DNA of 64,000 nt from Croceibacterium_B sp963783195 (GCA_963783195.1 CAWAMV010000004.1:434001-498000); one strand, 5' to 3'. Shown: positions 17,053 through 26,251, counted from the first letter of the stretch. The notes: generated by a model not told the origin, from the letters alone. A program made the numbers and translations.

Positions 17053-18171
17053 TCAGAAGTAGCGCTGCGATGCGATCGCGGCGCCCTCGGCAAGCGCCGC
17101 GAGCTTGGCCCAGACGACTTCCGGGTCGACGGTGTTGCTGCCGGCGTGGACCGAAAAGCCGCAATCGACACCGGCCATGACCCGCTCGGCCCCCAGCAGA
17201 TCGGCGTAGCGGCCGATGCGCTGGGCGATCAGTTCGGGATGTTCGATATAGGGGCTCTGCGGCTCGATCATGCCCGGGCACAGGATCTTGCCCTCGGGGA
17301 GAGGATGCTCTTCGAAGAAGGCGAACTCGTGCGCATGGCGCGGGTTGGCGCCTTCCACCAGCACGGTCTGCGGGCGAGCCGACCAGACGATGTCGGCGAT
17401 TTCCGCCAGGTCGACGTCGCAGTGGTGCGGGCCGGGGTAGTTGCCCCAGCACAAATGCATCCGCAGCTGCTCTGGCGCGATGTTGCGCAGCGCGTGGTTG
17501 AGCGCGGCGATATTCATGCCGATCCGCTTGCGGAACTCCTCAAGGCCCAGGCCGGTGAACTGGACATGGCGGCCCATCGCGAGATCCGGGCAGTCGACCT
17601 GCAGGGTAATCCCGGCGTTGGCGATCGTCTCGTATTCGTGCCGCAGGCCCTCGGCGAGGGCGAAGACGTATTCCTCGTCGCTGTCATAGTACTGGTTCGG
17701 GAAGAACAGCGCGGTCACGCCGGGGCTGGCAGCCGACATGAAGGTCTCGTGGCCCCTGGCGAGGCGGACCAGCCGCTCGGCATCCTTGCGCGGGGCGTCC
17801 ATGTCGATGACCTCGATCGGACCGGTGCAGGCGGGGGCGCTGCGACTGGCGCGGCCCTTGTTGCCGAACACCTGCGCCTTTGCGCCGGGGAATTCCTCGA
17901 GATCCTGGAACTCGTACTGCCCCGCCTCGCCGCCGAAACCCGCCAGGCGATGCTTGATGTAGGTGGCGTAGCTCGGCTTCGACATCTCGCCATCGTTGAT
18001 GACGGTGATGCCGGACTGCACCTGGCGCTGCACCACGTGTTCGGTGGCCTGTTCGATGGCCGAATCAAGCGCTTCATCCGCAACTGTTTCGCCGCTCTCG
18101 CGGGCGAGCATGAGGTCGAGCAGGTGGCCGGGCCGCGGCAGGCTGCCGGTGTGAGTCGTCCGGAAGACCAT
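17053..18171 (-). CDS. Cobalamin-independent methionine synthase-like zinc protein (MetE C-terminal family), copy 1
   Basis: This 372-aa protein matches the catalytic C-terminal half of MetE but lacks the MetE N-terminal half. It starts RTTHTGSLPRP, has INDGEMSKPSY, and shows the zinc-site motifs HLCWGN and GVDCGF (His and two Cys plus Glu are the usual ligands). Stand-alone members activate thiols for alkyl transfer; some act in epoxide or methyl-ether metabolism, not methionine synthesis. A second MetE-like gene lies 3 bp upstream on the same strand. Given its position in a catabolic cluster, an alkyl-transfer role on a growth substrate is inferred. Confidence 0.82.
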   Translation of the reverse strand: MVFRTTHTGSLPRPGHLLDLMLARESGETVADEALDSAIEQATEHVVQRQVQSGITVINDGEMSKPSYATYIKHRLAGFGGEAGQYEFQDLEEFPGAKAQVFGNKGRASRSAPACTGPIEVIDMDAPRKDAERLVRLARGHETFMSAASPGVTALFFPNQYYDSDEEYVFALAEGLRHEYETIANAGITLQVDCPDLAMGRHVQFTGLGLEEFRKRIGMNIAALNHALRNIAPEQLRMHLCWGNYPGPHHCDVDLAEIADIVWSARPQTVLVEGANPRHAHEFAFFEEHPLPEGKILCPGMIEPQSPYIEHPELIAQRIGRYADLLGAERVMAGVDCGFSVHAGSNTVDPEVVWAKLAALAEGAAIASQRYF

Positions 18172-18174
18172 GAC

Positions 18175-19214
18175 TTATGCCAGCTCGGCGCGGACGATCC
18201 TGGCCCCTTCGACCATCGCCTTCATCTTGCCGAAAGCGACGTCCCGCGGGAGGTACTTGAGCCCGCAGTCGGGCGCGACGATCACCCGGCTGGCATCGAT
18301 ATGCGGCAGCGCCTTGCGAATCCGCGCGGCCACCACTTCGGGTTCTTCCACCGCGTGGTTCGACAGGTCGAGCACGCCGAGGATGATCGTCTTGCCGGGC
18401 AGCGTCTCGAGCACCTTGGTGTCGAGGTTCGACTGCGCGGTCTCGATCGAGATCTGCTGCACGTCGGCCGACGAAAGTTCGGGCAGGAAACTGTAGCCCT
18501 CGGGCCGCTCGTGGATCAGGTGCGCATAGCCGAAGCAGATGTGCAGCGCGGTCGTGCCCTTCACTCCTTCTAGCGCGCTTCGAGCGCCTTGAGGCCATAT
18601 GCGCGAGCCTTGTCGGGCCGGGCCTGCATGTAGGGCTCGTCGAGCTGGACGACGTCGGCACCGGCGGCGAACAGGTCGTTGATCTCCTCGTTCACGGCCC
18701 CGCATAGGCCAGCGCGAGCGCCTCGGGATCGTTGTAGTAGTCGTCCTGTGCCTGCTGGCTCATGGTGAAGGGCCCCGGCACGGTGATCTTGATCGCCTTG
18801 TCGGGGTCAGTGCTGCTGCATGAACTGCGACGTCGCGCACCTGTACCGCGTGGCGGCGGCTGATCGGCCGGACACGCGCGGCACGGGCACCGGTTCGCCG
18901 CTGCGGTCGAGCGCGGTGCCGCGGATTATCCAGATCGACGCCGTTCAGTGCCGTGGCGAAGCGGTTCGAATAGCTTTCGCGCCGCATCTCGCCATCGGTG
19001 ACGATGTCGAGCCCTGCGCGTTCCTGTTCGTGCGATCGCGTAGATCGTCGCGTCGTCCCACGCCTCCTCGAGCATCTCGCCCTCGGGAATGCGCCAGAGC
19101 TCCTTCATGGCGGGTACGTGGCGGGAAGCGGCCGGCGAGCTTGGCGCGATCGATCAGCCACTCGGGCTGGGCGTAGGAGCCGACGAGCGAGGTCGGCAGC
19201 AGGGGCAGCGACAT
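18175..19214 (-). pseudogene. MetE-like zinc protein, copy 2, disrupted by about eight frameshifts
   Basis: Pieces in all three minus frames assemble into one MetE-like protein: PTSLVGSYAQPEWL, MKELWRIPEGEMLEEAWDD, LDIVTDGEMRRESYSNRF, GTALDRSGEPVPVPRV, RRHAVQVRDV, IKITVPGPFTMSQQAQ, LFAAGADVVQLDEPYMQ and finally ALHICFGYAHLIHERP to APDCGLKYLP. Frame breaks fall near 19122, 19037, 18928, 18871, 18830, 18812, 18700 and 18578. Every fragment keeps conserved residues, including the His and Cys zinc motifs, so decay is very recent or the indels are sequence errors. It overlaps the VOC gene stop by one base (TGATG). Confidence 0.85.
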
Positions 19215-19762
19215 CAGGCGGCAGCTTCCAGGGCCGAGGGGCGCACGTCGTTGTTCGGCGAGTGGTCGCCGGCCAGCCAGCGCTTCAGCTCGCTGTGCGC
19301 GTCCTTCTTGCGGATCTCGTTGATCTGGTCGGCATGCGGCGCATCATGGGTGAATTCCACGATCATGCCGTCGGGATCGACCACGTAGACCGAGCGGCAA
19401 TAGCCATGCTCGAGAACGTAAGTCGCTTCGAGACCGGCGTCCTTGATGCGCTTTTCCAGCTCGTCCTGCGCTTCCTTGTCGACGTTGAGCGCCACGTGAC
19501 GGAACGGGCTGCTCGCCAGGTCGGGGCCGAATTCCTGCTGGTCGTCATCATGCGCGAACTGGAAGAAGGCCAGCGCGCTGCCGTCCTTGAGACCGAAAAA
19601 ACAATGGCAATAGGTCCGTTCCTTACCGAACAGCTCTTCCTGCTCGCACCAGGTGGCGACCAGCGGCATGCCGAGGATATCCTCGTAGAAGTGGCGCGTG
19701 GCTTCGAGGTCCTTCGAAACGTAGGCAGTGTGGTGCAGCCTGCTCGGCACGGAATTGCTCAT
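19214..19762 (-). CDS. VOC (glyoxalase/dioxygenase superfamily) protein
   Basis: The 182-aa product has the vicinal-oxygen-chelate fold pattern. It opens RLHHTAYVSKDLEATRHFYEDILGM, has SSPFRHVALNVD in the second module, and RSVYVVDPDGMIVEFTHD with the terminal metal-binding Glu. His, His and Glu would bind one divalent metal. Superfamily members include extradiol dioxygenases, glyoxalase and fosfomycin-resistance proteins. It is the first gene of the VOC - MetE-like - MetE-like set. CGTTAG and CTAACG motifs in its upstream gap resemble the cluster operator. Confidence 0.85.
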   Translation of the reverse strand: MSNSVPSRLHHTAYVSKDLEATRHFYEDILGMPLVATWCEQEELFGKERTYCHCFFGLKDGSALAFFQFAHDDDQQEFGPDLASSPFRHVALNVDKEAQDELEKRIKDAGLEATYVLEHGYCRSVYVVDPDGMIVEFTHDAPHADQINEIRKKDAHSELKRWLAGDHSPNNDVRPSALEAAA

Positions 19763-19862
19763 CGCATCTCTCCTGTCGCGGCCCCGACTCTCCCGTCCGG
19801 GCTGTTCGTTAGTCAGCTTATCATCTCACCCGCGAGAGGCAATGCAACGCTAACGATCGAGA

Positions 19863-20984
19863 TTATCCGTGCAGGATGTCCTCGTTGTCTGCGCCAAGTT
19901 CGGGCGGCGCGGTCACGTCGCGCTCGATCTCGCCGTCGAAACGCAGCGGCGAGCGAATCGTCCGGAACCTGCCCCGCGGCCCCTCGGTCTCGGCCATGAT
20001 GCCGTGGTGTTGCCCGAGCGGGCCTTCGAGCACTTCCTTGGAGTCGAGGATCGGCGAGTGCGGCACGCCGAACTCGGCCAGCCGCTCCTCCCAGTAGGCG
20101 CGCGGCTGCGACTTGAAGATGGGCGCGAGGAAAGCGATCACCCGGTCGTAGTTCTTGATCCGCGCCGGGCGACTCTCGAACTCGGGCCGCTCGAGCATGT
20201 CTGGCACGCCCATCGCCTTGGCCAGGTTCTCCCAGAACTTGGGCGGCGATGACATGTGCAGCGCAATCCAGCCGCCGTCCTGGCATTCGAAGACGTAGGA
20301 CTGGCTGACGTGCGGGCGCGAAAACGGCCCCATGATCTGGTCGACCGCGAGGTAGTGCGTGAAATCATCGAGGTTGAAGTGGCACATCGCCTCGAACATG
20401 CTCGTCTCGACGTGCCGCCCCGTGCCGGTCTTTTCCCGCTCGTAGAGCGCGGCCAGCACGCCCATCGCGGTGTAAAAACCGGTCACCGCGTCGGCCAGCG
20501 CGGGGCCTACTACCCGCGGGTGCTCGGGGTTGACCAGCAGGCGCAGGAAGCCGGCACTCGCCTGGGCCACGGTGTCGAACGCCGGGCGGTCCTTGTGCGG
20601 CCCGTCGGTGCCGAACCCGCTGATCGTGGCATAGACCAGCCGTGGATTCAGTTCCTGCAGCCGCTCGGGATTGACGCTCAACCGCTCGGCCACGCCGGGG
20701 CGGAAGTTCTGGATGAAGACGTCGGCGCTCTTCACCAGATCGTCGAACTTCGCGAGGTCGCCCGGGTCCTTGGTGTTGAGCTCCACCGACTTTTTATTGC
20801 GGTTGTAGGTCTGGAAATGCGGCGAATAGAGATCGCCATCGAAGGCGCGGAACGGATCGCCGGTTTCCGGTTGCTCCACCTTGATGACTTCGGCCCCGAG
20901 GTCGGCCAGCAGCATCGCCGCCGCTGGCCCCGTGATGAATGTGCCCATGTCGAGGACGCGGATGCCCTGAAGCGGCTTGGCCAT
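19863..20984 (-). CDS. CaiB/BaiF family CoA-transferase (class III)
   Basis: Class III CoA-transferases move CoA from one acyl-CoA to an acid through an aspartyl-CoA intermediate. This 373-aa protein opens GIRVLDMGTFITGPAAAMLLADLGAEVIKVE and contains YNRNKKSVELN and the likely catalytic Asp in GPALADAVTGFYTA. The ATG at 20984 follows GGGAGAAATC. A citrate-lyase-like gene is divergent from it at 21182, so the pair may activate an organic acid and then cleave its CoA ester. It is placed in the same catabolic region as the downstream VOC and MetE-like genes. Confidence 0.9.
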   Translation of the reverse strand: MAKPLQGIRVLDMGTFITGPAAAMLLADLGAEVIKVEQPETGDPFRAFDGDLYSPHFQTYNRNKKSVELNTKDPGDLAKFDDLVKSADVFIQNFRPGVAERLSVNPERLQELNPRLVYATISGFGTDGPHKDRPAFDTVAQASAGFLRLLVNPEHPRVVGPALADAVTGFYTAMGVLAALYEREKTGTGRHVETSMFEAMCHFNLDDFTHYLAVDQIMGPFSRPHVSQSYVFECQDGGWIALHMSSPPKFWENLAKAMGVPDMLERPEFESRPARIKNYDRVIAFLAPIFKSQPRAYWEERLAEFGVPHSPILDSKEVLEGPLGQHHGIMAETEGPRGRFRTIRSPLRFDGEIERDVTAPPELGADNEDILHG

Positions 20985-21063
20985 GATTTCTCCCGAGTTC
21001 GTTTCGCGTTTCCCTAGCCCCTGCCGTCGCGGGAAGTCGAGACGCCGTTTGCCCCTTCCGCCA

Positions 21064-21132
21064 CCCTGAACTTGTTTCAGGGTCCGATTCACGGTTTAGG
21101 CTGCACCATGGATGCTGAACCAAGTTCAGCAT
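21064..21132. repeat. Two REP-like palindromes between divergent genes
   Basis: The first hairpin (21064-21082) pairs CCCTGAA with TTCAGGG. The second (21112-21132) pairs ATGCTGAAC with GTTCAGCAT perfectly around CAA. Such units are dispersed intergenic repeats in many alphaproteobacteria. They lie upstream of the CaiB gene and just before the citrate-lyase-like gene. Confidence 0.65.
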
Positions 21133-21181
21133 GACGAAAACGGGCTGGCGTGCTTGAGTGTGCGCAAAGGAGAGCGATCGA

Positions 21182-21964
21182 ATGCGCATCGGCAAGCAGG
21201 ACCAGAATTTCACCGCCATCTGCACCTCGGACGCTGAATCGATCACCGTTCGCGGCCACGACCTGGTGAACGAGCTGATGGGGCAGATCGACTTCTCGAG
21301 CTACTTCTGGCTGCTCGTGACCGGGCAGATGCCGAACGAGGATCAGCAGTTCTTCCTGAACGCGGTTCTCGTCGCGCTGGCCGAGCATGGCCTTGTTCCG
21401 AGCGTGGTTGCCGCGCGCATGACGCTCGCCGCCGCGCCCGAGGCGGTGCAGGGTGCGGTTGCCGCCGGGCTGCTCGGCTGCGGATCGGTCGTGCTGGGCA
21501 GTGCCGAGATCGCGGGCAAGTTCTACGCCGGCGCGGTCGAGGACATGCACGCCAGCGGCGACGCGATCGAAAAGGTCGCGGTGCGCCAGATCCGCCAGTG
21601 GCGCGAACATTCGAAGGCCGTGCCCGGTTTCGGTCACCCGCAGCATGCCGGCGGCGACCCGCGCGCCAATCGCCTGCTCGAGATGGCCGACGAGCGCGGC
21701 GTCTCAGGCGATCACGTCGCCATGATGCGCGCGCTCAAGGCCGCCTTGCCCGAGACCATCGGCCGCGATCTGCCGATCAACGTCAACGCCGCAATCCCCT
21801 CGATCATGCTCGACCTCTGCTTCCCGCTCGCCGCTCTCAAGGGTATCGGACTGCTGTGCCGTACCGCTGGGTTGATCGGGCACCTTACCGAAGAGGCCGA
21901 GCGGCCGATCGGATTTATCATGTCGGGCGCGGCGGCGCAGGCAATCGAGTACGACGGGGAGTGA
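21182..21964 (+). CDS. Citrate synthase-fold protein, citryl-CoA lyase-like
   Basis: This 260-aa protein has the short citrate-synthase fold of citryl-CoA lyase relatives. Motifs include SITVRGHDLVNELMGQIDFSSY near the start, VPGFGHPQHAGGDPRANRL with the catalytic His, and DLPINVNAAIPSIMLDL. Full citrate synthases are about 430 aa, so this is the lyase-type short form. It would cleave or form a citryl- or similar 3-hydroxyacyl-CoA. AGGAGAG precedes the ATG at 21182. Its partner is probably the divergent CaiB CoA-transferase. The exact acyl-CoA is unknown. Confidence 0.85.
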   Translation: MRIGKQDQNFTAICTSDAESITVRGHDLVNELMGQIDFSSYFWLLVTGQMPNEDQQFFLNAVLVALAEHGLVPSVVAARMTLAAAPEAVQGAVAAGLLGCGSVVLGSAEIAGKFYAGAVEDMHASGDAIEKVAVRQIRQWREHSKAVPGFGHPQHAGGDPRANRLLEMADERGVSGDHVAMMRALKAALPETIGRDLPINVNAAIPSIMLDLCFPLAALKGIGLLCRTAGLIGHLTEEAERPIGFIMSGAAAQAIEYDGE

Positions 21965-22069
21965 CATTAGCGTTCCCGCTACTGCGTTTTGCCGAGCGTC
22001 AACGACGCGGGCGGGGCGCCCGTCATATTCGACCCCACGCGATCGAACCCCCTACCCAAGGAGACGACA

Positions 22070-22441
22070 GTGCCCGCAAAGAAACTCGCTTCGCCTGCGG
22101 TACGCGCCATCTTACCCGGATTGCTTCTCGCCCTCGCCGGCTGCTCCACGGTGGGCACGGCGCCTGAGCCTACCGCATCGATGGGCCTGCTGATCGCGCG
22201 CGACAAGTGCAGCGGATGTCACCAGACCGGCGGACCAGGGGAATCGCCCAATCCGCAGGCGCCGACCTTTGGCGAGATCGTAAACCGGCCCGGCGTGACG
22301 GCCGACCGGCTGGCGATGTGGCTGCGCGACGGCCACAACTACCCGATGGAGATGGGTTTTCGCCTCGAGCCGCACCAAGTCGATTCGCTCGTCGCCTACA
22401 TGGTCCGGTGGAAGGCCGAGGGCGCGCCGCCACAATCCTAA
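22070..22441 (+). CDS. Lipoprotein c-type cytochrome
   Basis: The GTG at 22070 has AAGGAG six bases upstream. The 123-aa product has a lipoprotein signal with lipobox LAGC near residue 24, then one haem site CSGCH and a distal methionine candidate in NYPMEMGFRLEPHQVDSLVAYM. It is a membrane-anchored, single-haem electron carrier on the periplasmic side. It directly precedes a GMC oxidoreductase gene. Cytochrome c acceptors are known partners of some membrane-associated GMC dehydrogenases, so electron transfer from that enzyme is a reasonable inference. Confidence 0.85.
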   Translation: MPAKKLASPAVRAILPGLLLALAGCSTVGTAPEPTASMGLLIARDKCSGCHQTGGPGESPNPQAPTFGEIVNRPGVTADRLAMWLRDGHNYPMEMGFRLEPHQVDSLVAYMVRWKAEGAPPQS

Positions 22442-22508
22442 CGGGCGTGACGATAGAGTCCTTGCCAAGCTATCGACCGGTGCGCAAACTGCGCGGCGGG
22501 AGAGATAC

Positions 22509-24176
22509 ATGGACGCTGCGGAATTCGATTACGTCGTCGTCGGCGCCGGCTCGGCCGGGGCCTGCGTGGCGGCGCGCCTGGGCGAGGCTGGCAAGGGCAC
22601 GGTTTGCGTGATCGAGGCGGGCGGGCATGACAGCCACCCGTTTATCCATGTCCCTAGTTTCGTCGCGGCTGCGATAGGTCGCGAGGCGACCAACTGGCGC
22701 TTCGAAACGGTCCCGCAGGCGGGAATGGCGGGGCGCAGGATCGGGGTTCCGCGGGGCAAGGTCGTCGGCGGCTCTGGCTCTATCAACGGCATGGTCTATT
22801 TTCGCGGACATCCGACCGATTACGACGATTGGTCGGACGCCGGCTGCACCGGCTGGTCCTATGCCGAGGTGCTGCCCTATTTCACACGCACCGAGAACAA
22901 CGAGGATTTCCCTGAAAGCGTGTTCCACGGCCGCGGGGGGGCGGTGAACGTCAAGCTGGTGCCCAATCCCAACCGGCTCAATTTCAGCTTCATGCATGCG
23001 CTCGCCGAGTTGCAGTTCCCCGCCTGCGAGGATTTCAACGGCGCCAACTCCGAAGGCTACGGCCGGCGTCAGGGATTGATTCGCGACGGCCAGCGCGAAA
23101 GTACCGCCAAGGCCATGCTTCGCCCGATGGTTCAGCAGGGCAAGGTCCACCTGCAGACGGGCGCGCAGGCCGCCCGCGTGCTGGTCGACCGGGGCCGTGC
23201 CGTCGGGGTGGAGCTGCTCGACGGGCGGATCATCCGCGCGCGGCAGGAGGTGATCCTGTCGGGCGGAACGGTGCAGACCCCGCAGCTCCTGATGCTGAGC
23301 GGTATCGGCCCGGCCCAGCATCTCCAGAACATGGGCATCGAGGTGGTCGAGGACGTGCCAGGCGTGGGCGAGAACTACCACGATCACCCGGCCAGCCCGA
23401 TCCACATGGAGACGCGCGACCCGACCAGCTACGGCATTTCGTGGAAGGTCCTTCCGCGCGATCTGTTTCATGTACTGCAATACCTCGCCACCCGTACTGG
23501 CCCCATGGCCGGCAACGTCTTCGAGAGCGTGGCATTCCTGCGCACCGACCCCTCGCTCGAGAAGCCCGACGTGCAGTTCGTGTTCCAGCCGGCCAAGCGG
23601 CTGACGAACCCCAAAATTCCGTTCCCGCTCGGCCACGGTTACGCGATCAGTCCGGTGTGTCTCTATCCCAAGAGCCGCGGCACGCTGCGGCTGGCGAGCG
23701 CCGATCCGACCGCGGCGCCGGTGATCGATCCGCACCTGCTCGAACATCCCGACGACATCCAGCCGCTGATCCGCGCGCTCAAGATCGCGCGTCGCGCCTT
23801 CGCCACCTCGGCGTTCGAGGAATACGAGGGCATCGAGGTCGCGCCCGGGCCGGAGTGTCAGAGCGACGCGCAGTGGGACGCCTACATCCGCGAGACCGGC
23901 TACACCGTGCACCACCCGGTCGGCACCTGCCGGATGGGCTCTGACCGGAACTCCGTCGTCGATACCCACCTGCGTTTCCGGGGCATCGACGGCCTCAGGA
24001 TCGCCGACGCGTCGGTCATGCCGCAGATCATCGGCGGCAACACCAATGCGCCCTGCGTGATGATCGGCGAACGCTGCGCCGACTTCGTGCTTGGCAAGGC
24101 TCCGCTGCCGGCCGCCGACCTGCCGCCCGAGAGCGTGGCGCGCTACAAACCCAATGCCAAGAGGAAGGCTGCCTGA
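22509..24176 (+). CDS. GMC family FAD-dependent oxidoreductase (choline/alcohol dehydrogenase-like)
   Basis: The N-terminal FAD motif is FDYVVVGAGSAGACVAARL, followed by the GMC signature GGSGSINGMVYFRGHPTDYDDW. The active-site histidine region YTVHHPVGTCRMG is near residue 465, and GGNTNAPCVMIGERCADFVL follows. At 555 aa it is typical of choline dehydrogenase-like enzymes that oxidise primary or secondary alcohols. No signal peptide is seen. GGGAGAG precedes the ATG. Its stop overlaps the start of the next gene by one base (TGATG), making a coupled GMC - MBL - P450 unit. Confidence 0.93.
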   Translation: MDAAEFDYVVVGAGSAGACVAARLGEAGKGTVCVIEAGGHDSHPFIHVPSFVAAAIGREATNWRFETVPQAGMAGRRIGVPRGKVVGGSGSINGMVYFRGHPTDYDDWSDAGCTGWSYAEVLPYFTRTENNEDFPESVFHGRGGAVNVKLVPNPNRLNFSFMHALAELQFPACEDFNGANSEGYGRRQGLIRDGQRESTAKAMLRPMVQQGKVHLQTGAQAARVLVDRGRAVGVELLDGRIIRARQEVILSGGTVQTPQLLMLSGIGPAQHLQNMGIEVVEDVPGVGENYHDHPASPIHMETRDPTSYGISWKVLPRDLFHVLQYLATRTGPMAGNVFESVAFLRTDPSLEKPDVQFVFQPAKRLTNPKIPFPLGHGYAISPVCLYPKSRGTLRLASADPTAAPVIDPHLLEHPDDIQPLIRALKIARRAFATSAFEEYEGIEVAPGPECQSDAQWDAYIRETGYTVHHPVGTCRMGSDRNSVVDTHLRFRGIDGLRIADASVMPQIIGGNTNAPCVMIGERCADFVLGKAPLPAADLPPESVARYKPNAKRKAA

Positions 24177-25069
24177 TGGCCCGTGAACACATGAAATCCT
24201 GGCAAGTCGGCGATGTCACCGTGACCCGCATCGTCGAGCTGTGGGACTTCCAGGACGACATCCGCATGACCATGCCCGAGGCGAGCGAGGACGAGGTCAA
24301 GGCGATGGACTGGCTCCACCCGCACTATGCCACGCCCGACGGGCGCCAGCGGATGAATTTCCAGGGCTTCGTCGTGCAGGCGCCGGGGCGGACCATCGTG
24401 GTCGATTCGTGCATCGGCGCGGGCCGCAAGCGCGATTTCGACGTGTTCTGCGATCTGCCCGAAGGCTTTCTCGAAGACCTCGAATCACTTGGCCTCAAGC
24501 GCGAGGACGTCGACACGGTCATGTGCACCCACCTGCACTTCGACCACGTCGGCTGGAACACCTACAAGGACCCCGGGAGCGGCGAGTACAAGCCGACCTT
24601 TCCGAACGCGCGCTACCTGTTCGGCAAGAAGGAATACGATGCGTGGGAGAACGTCATCAGGCATGACGGGGTGCATACCGACACCCACCTCGTCGAGTGC
24701 GTCGAGCCGATCGTCAACGCCGGGATGGCGGACTTCATCGAGCCCGACCACCGAATCTGCGCCGAGCTTGTCTGCGAGCCGAGCCACGGACACACCCCCG
24801 GTCACATTCACGTCTGCATCGAGAGCAAGGGGCAGCGCGCGGTCATCACCGGCGACCTCATGCACCATCCCATGCAGTGCGCAATGCCGCACCGGACCGC
24901 CACCTTCGACCTCGACAAGGACGCTGGCCGCGCGACCCGCATCGGCTTCGTCGACAAGTACCGGGACAGCGGCGTGATGGTCATCGGCGCGCACTTTGCC
25001 GAGCCGACCGCCGGGCACATGGAAACCGGCGAGGACGGCCAGACCTGGTTCCGGGGGCTCGGCCTGTGA
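24176..25069 (+). CDS. MBL-fold metallohydrolase
   Basis: The zinc motif HLHFDHVG starts near residue 118, and a later His in EPSHGHTPGHIHV and an Asp in TGDLMHHP complete a binuclear metal site. The 297-aa length is typical of the lactonase-like group, which hydrolyses lactones, esters or thioesters. It is translated in a chain with the upstream GMC gene (TGATG) and the downstream P450 gene (GTGA overlap). In this setting it may open a lactone formed by oxidation. A paralogue follows at 26252. Confidence 0.9.
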   Translation: MAREHMKSWQVGDVTVTRIVELWDFQDDIRMTMPEASEDEVKAMDWLHPHYATPDGRQRMNFQGFVVQAPGRTIVVDSCIGAGRKRDFDVFCDLPEGFLEDLESLGLKREDVDTVMCTHLHFDHVGWNTYKDPGSGEYKPTFPNARYLFGKKEYDAWENVIRHDGVHTDTHLVECVEPIVNAGMADFIEPDHRICAELVCEPSHGHTPGHIHVCIESKGQRAVITGDLMHHPMQCAMPHRTATFDLDKDAGRATRIGFVDKYRDSGVMVIGAHFAEPTAGHMETGEDGQTWFRGLGL

Positions 25070-26244
25070 GGGACGTCCCCGAGTACGACCTCGACATCTT
25101 CACCCCCGACGCGGTGCGCAACGCCCGCGAGGTCGACGATGCCCTGCGCGAATTCGCTCCGGCGGTGCGGTTGGCGGACGGCACGGTGATGATCGCTCGG
25201 CACGAGCACGTGACCAAGGGCCTGCTCGACTGGAAGACCTTCTCCAGCGCCAGCCGCCCGTGGCACGACCCAAATTCGCCCCGGCCCGAGATCCTGCTGA
25301 CCGACGATCCGCCGCGTCACACCCAGGTGCGCAAGGTCGTCGCCGACGCATTGAGCCCCCGCGCGCTCGAGCGCGTGAAGGCGATCTTCGAGGCGACTGC
25401 CCGGGAGTTCGTCGCCGACCTGCGCAAGCGCGAAGGCGAAGCGGTCGACGCCGTTGGCGACATTACGCAGAAGTACATCTTCTCGGTCCTGCCCGACATC
25501 CTCGGGCTGCCGCAGGAAGGGCGGCACCACATGCACGACTTCAGCCAGATGGTCTGGGCGACGATGGGCCCGCCGGGCGAGCTGTTCGACGAGGCGATGG
25601 CGGGCGACTTCTCGGGCGTGATCGAATGGCTCGAGACGACCTGCGAACGCGACGCGCTCGACCCGGAGGGCATCGGAGCGGAGTTCTTCCGCGCCGCCGA
25701 CCGCGGGCAGGTAACGCTGGCCGAAGCCAAGCTGCTGCTGCAGACCGTGCTGAGCGCAGGGGCGGATACCACCTACCTGACGATGGCCAACGCGATCCGC
25801 GCCTGGGCGACTTTCCCGGAGCAGTACGCGAAGCTGCGCGCGGAGCCAAAAAAGCTCCGCAACGCCTTCGACGAATCGCTGCGCTGGGACGCGCCGAGCC
25901 GCATGGCCGGGCGCATCACCACGACCGACGTGGAGATCGACGATATTCTCGTGCCGGCGGGCAGCCGTTGCGGGCTGATGTTCGCCGCCGCCAACCGCGA
26001 TCCGCGCTACTGGGCCAATCCGGACGCCTACGACATCGAGCGCGACACGAAGCACTCGCTCGGCTGGGGCTACGGCGTCCACGGCTGCGTCGGTAGGGTG
26101 CTGGCGACGATGGAGGCCCAAGCCCTGCTCGGCAACTTGCTGGCCGAAGTCGAGAGCTTCGAGCTGGCGGGCGACTACGAACCGTGGATGACGACCGTGG
26201 GTCACGGTCCGATGCGCCAGCCCGTAAAGCTCAAGTTCGCTTGA
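25066..26244 (+). CDS. Cytochrome P450
   Basis: A soluble bacterial-type P450 of 392 aa. The haem loop GWGYGVHGCVGR places the thiolate Cys near residue 341, with Trp in place of the usual first Phe. The I-helix AGADTT (about 231-236) and the ExxR helix ESLRWD are present. It would hydroxylate or demethylate an organic substrate using electrons from a ferredoxin system; no ferredoxin or reductase is encoded nearby. The GTG at 25066 overlaps the preceding stop (GTGA). An alternative start upstream would lie inside the MBL gene. Confidence 0.93.
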   Translation: MRDVPEYDLDIFTPDAVRNAREVDDALREFAPAVRLADGTVMIARHEHVTKGLLDWKTFSSASRPWHDPNSPRPEILLTDDPPRHTQVRKVVADALSPRALERVKAIFEATAREFVADLRKREGEAVDAVGDITQKYIFSVLPDILGLPQEGRHHMHDFSQMVWATMGPPGELFDEAMAGDFSGVIEWLETTCERDALDPEGIGAEFFRAADRGQVTLAEAKLLLQTVLSAGADTTYLTMANAIRAWATFPEQYAKLRAEPKKLRNAFDESLRWDAPSRMAGRITTTDVEIDDILVPAGSRCGLMFAAANRDPRYWANPDAYDIERDTKHSLGWGYGVHGCVGRVLATMEAQALLGNLLAEVESFELAGDYEPWMTTVGHGPMRQPVKLKFA

Positions 26245-26251
26245 GTTAACC

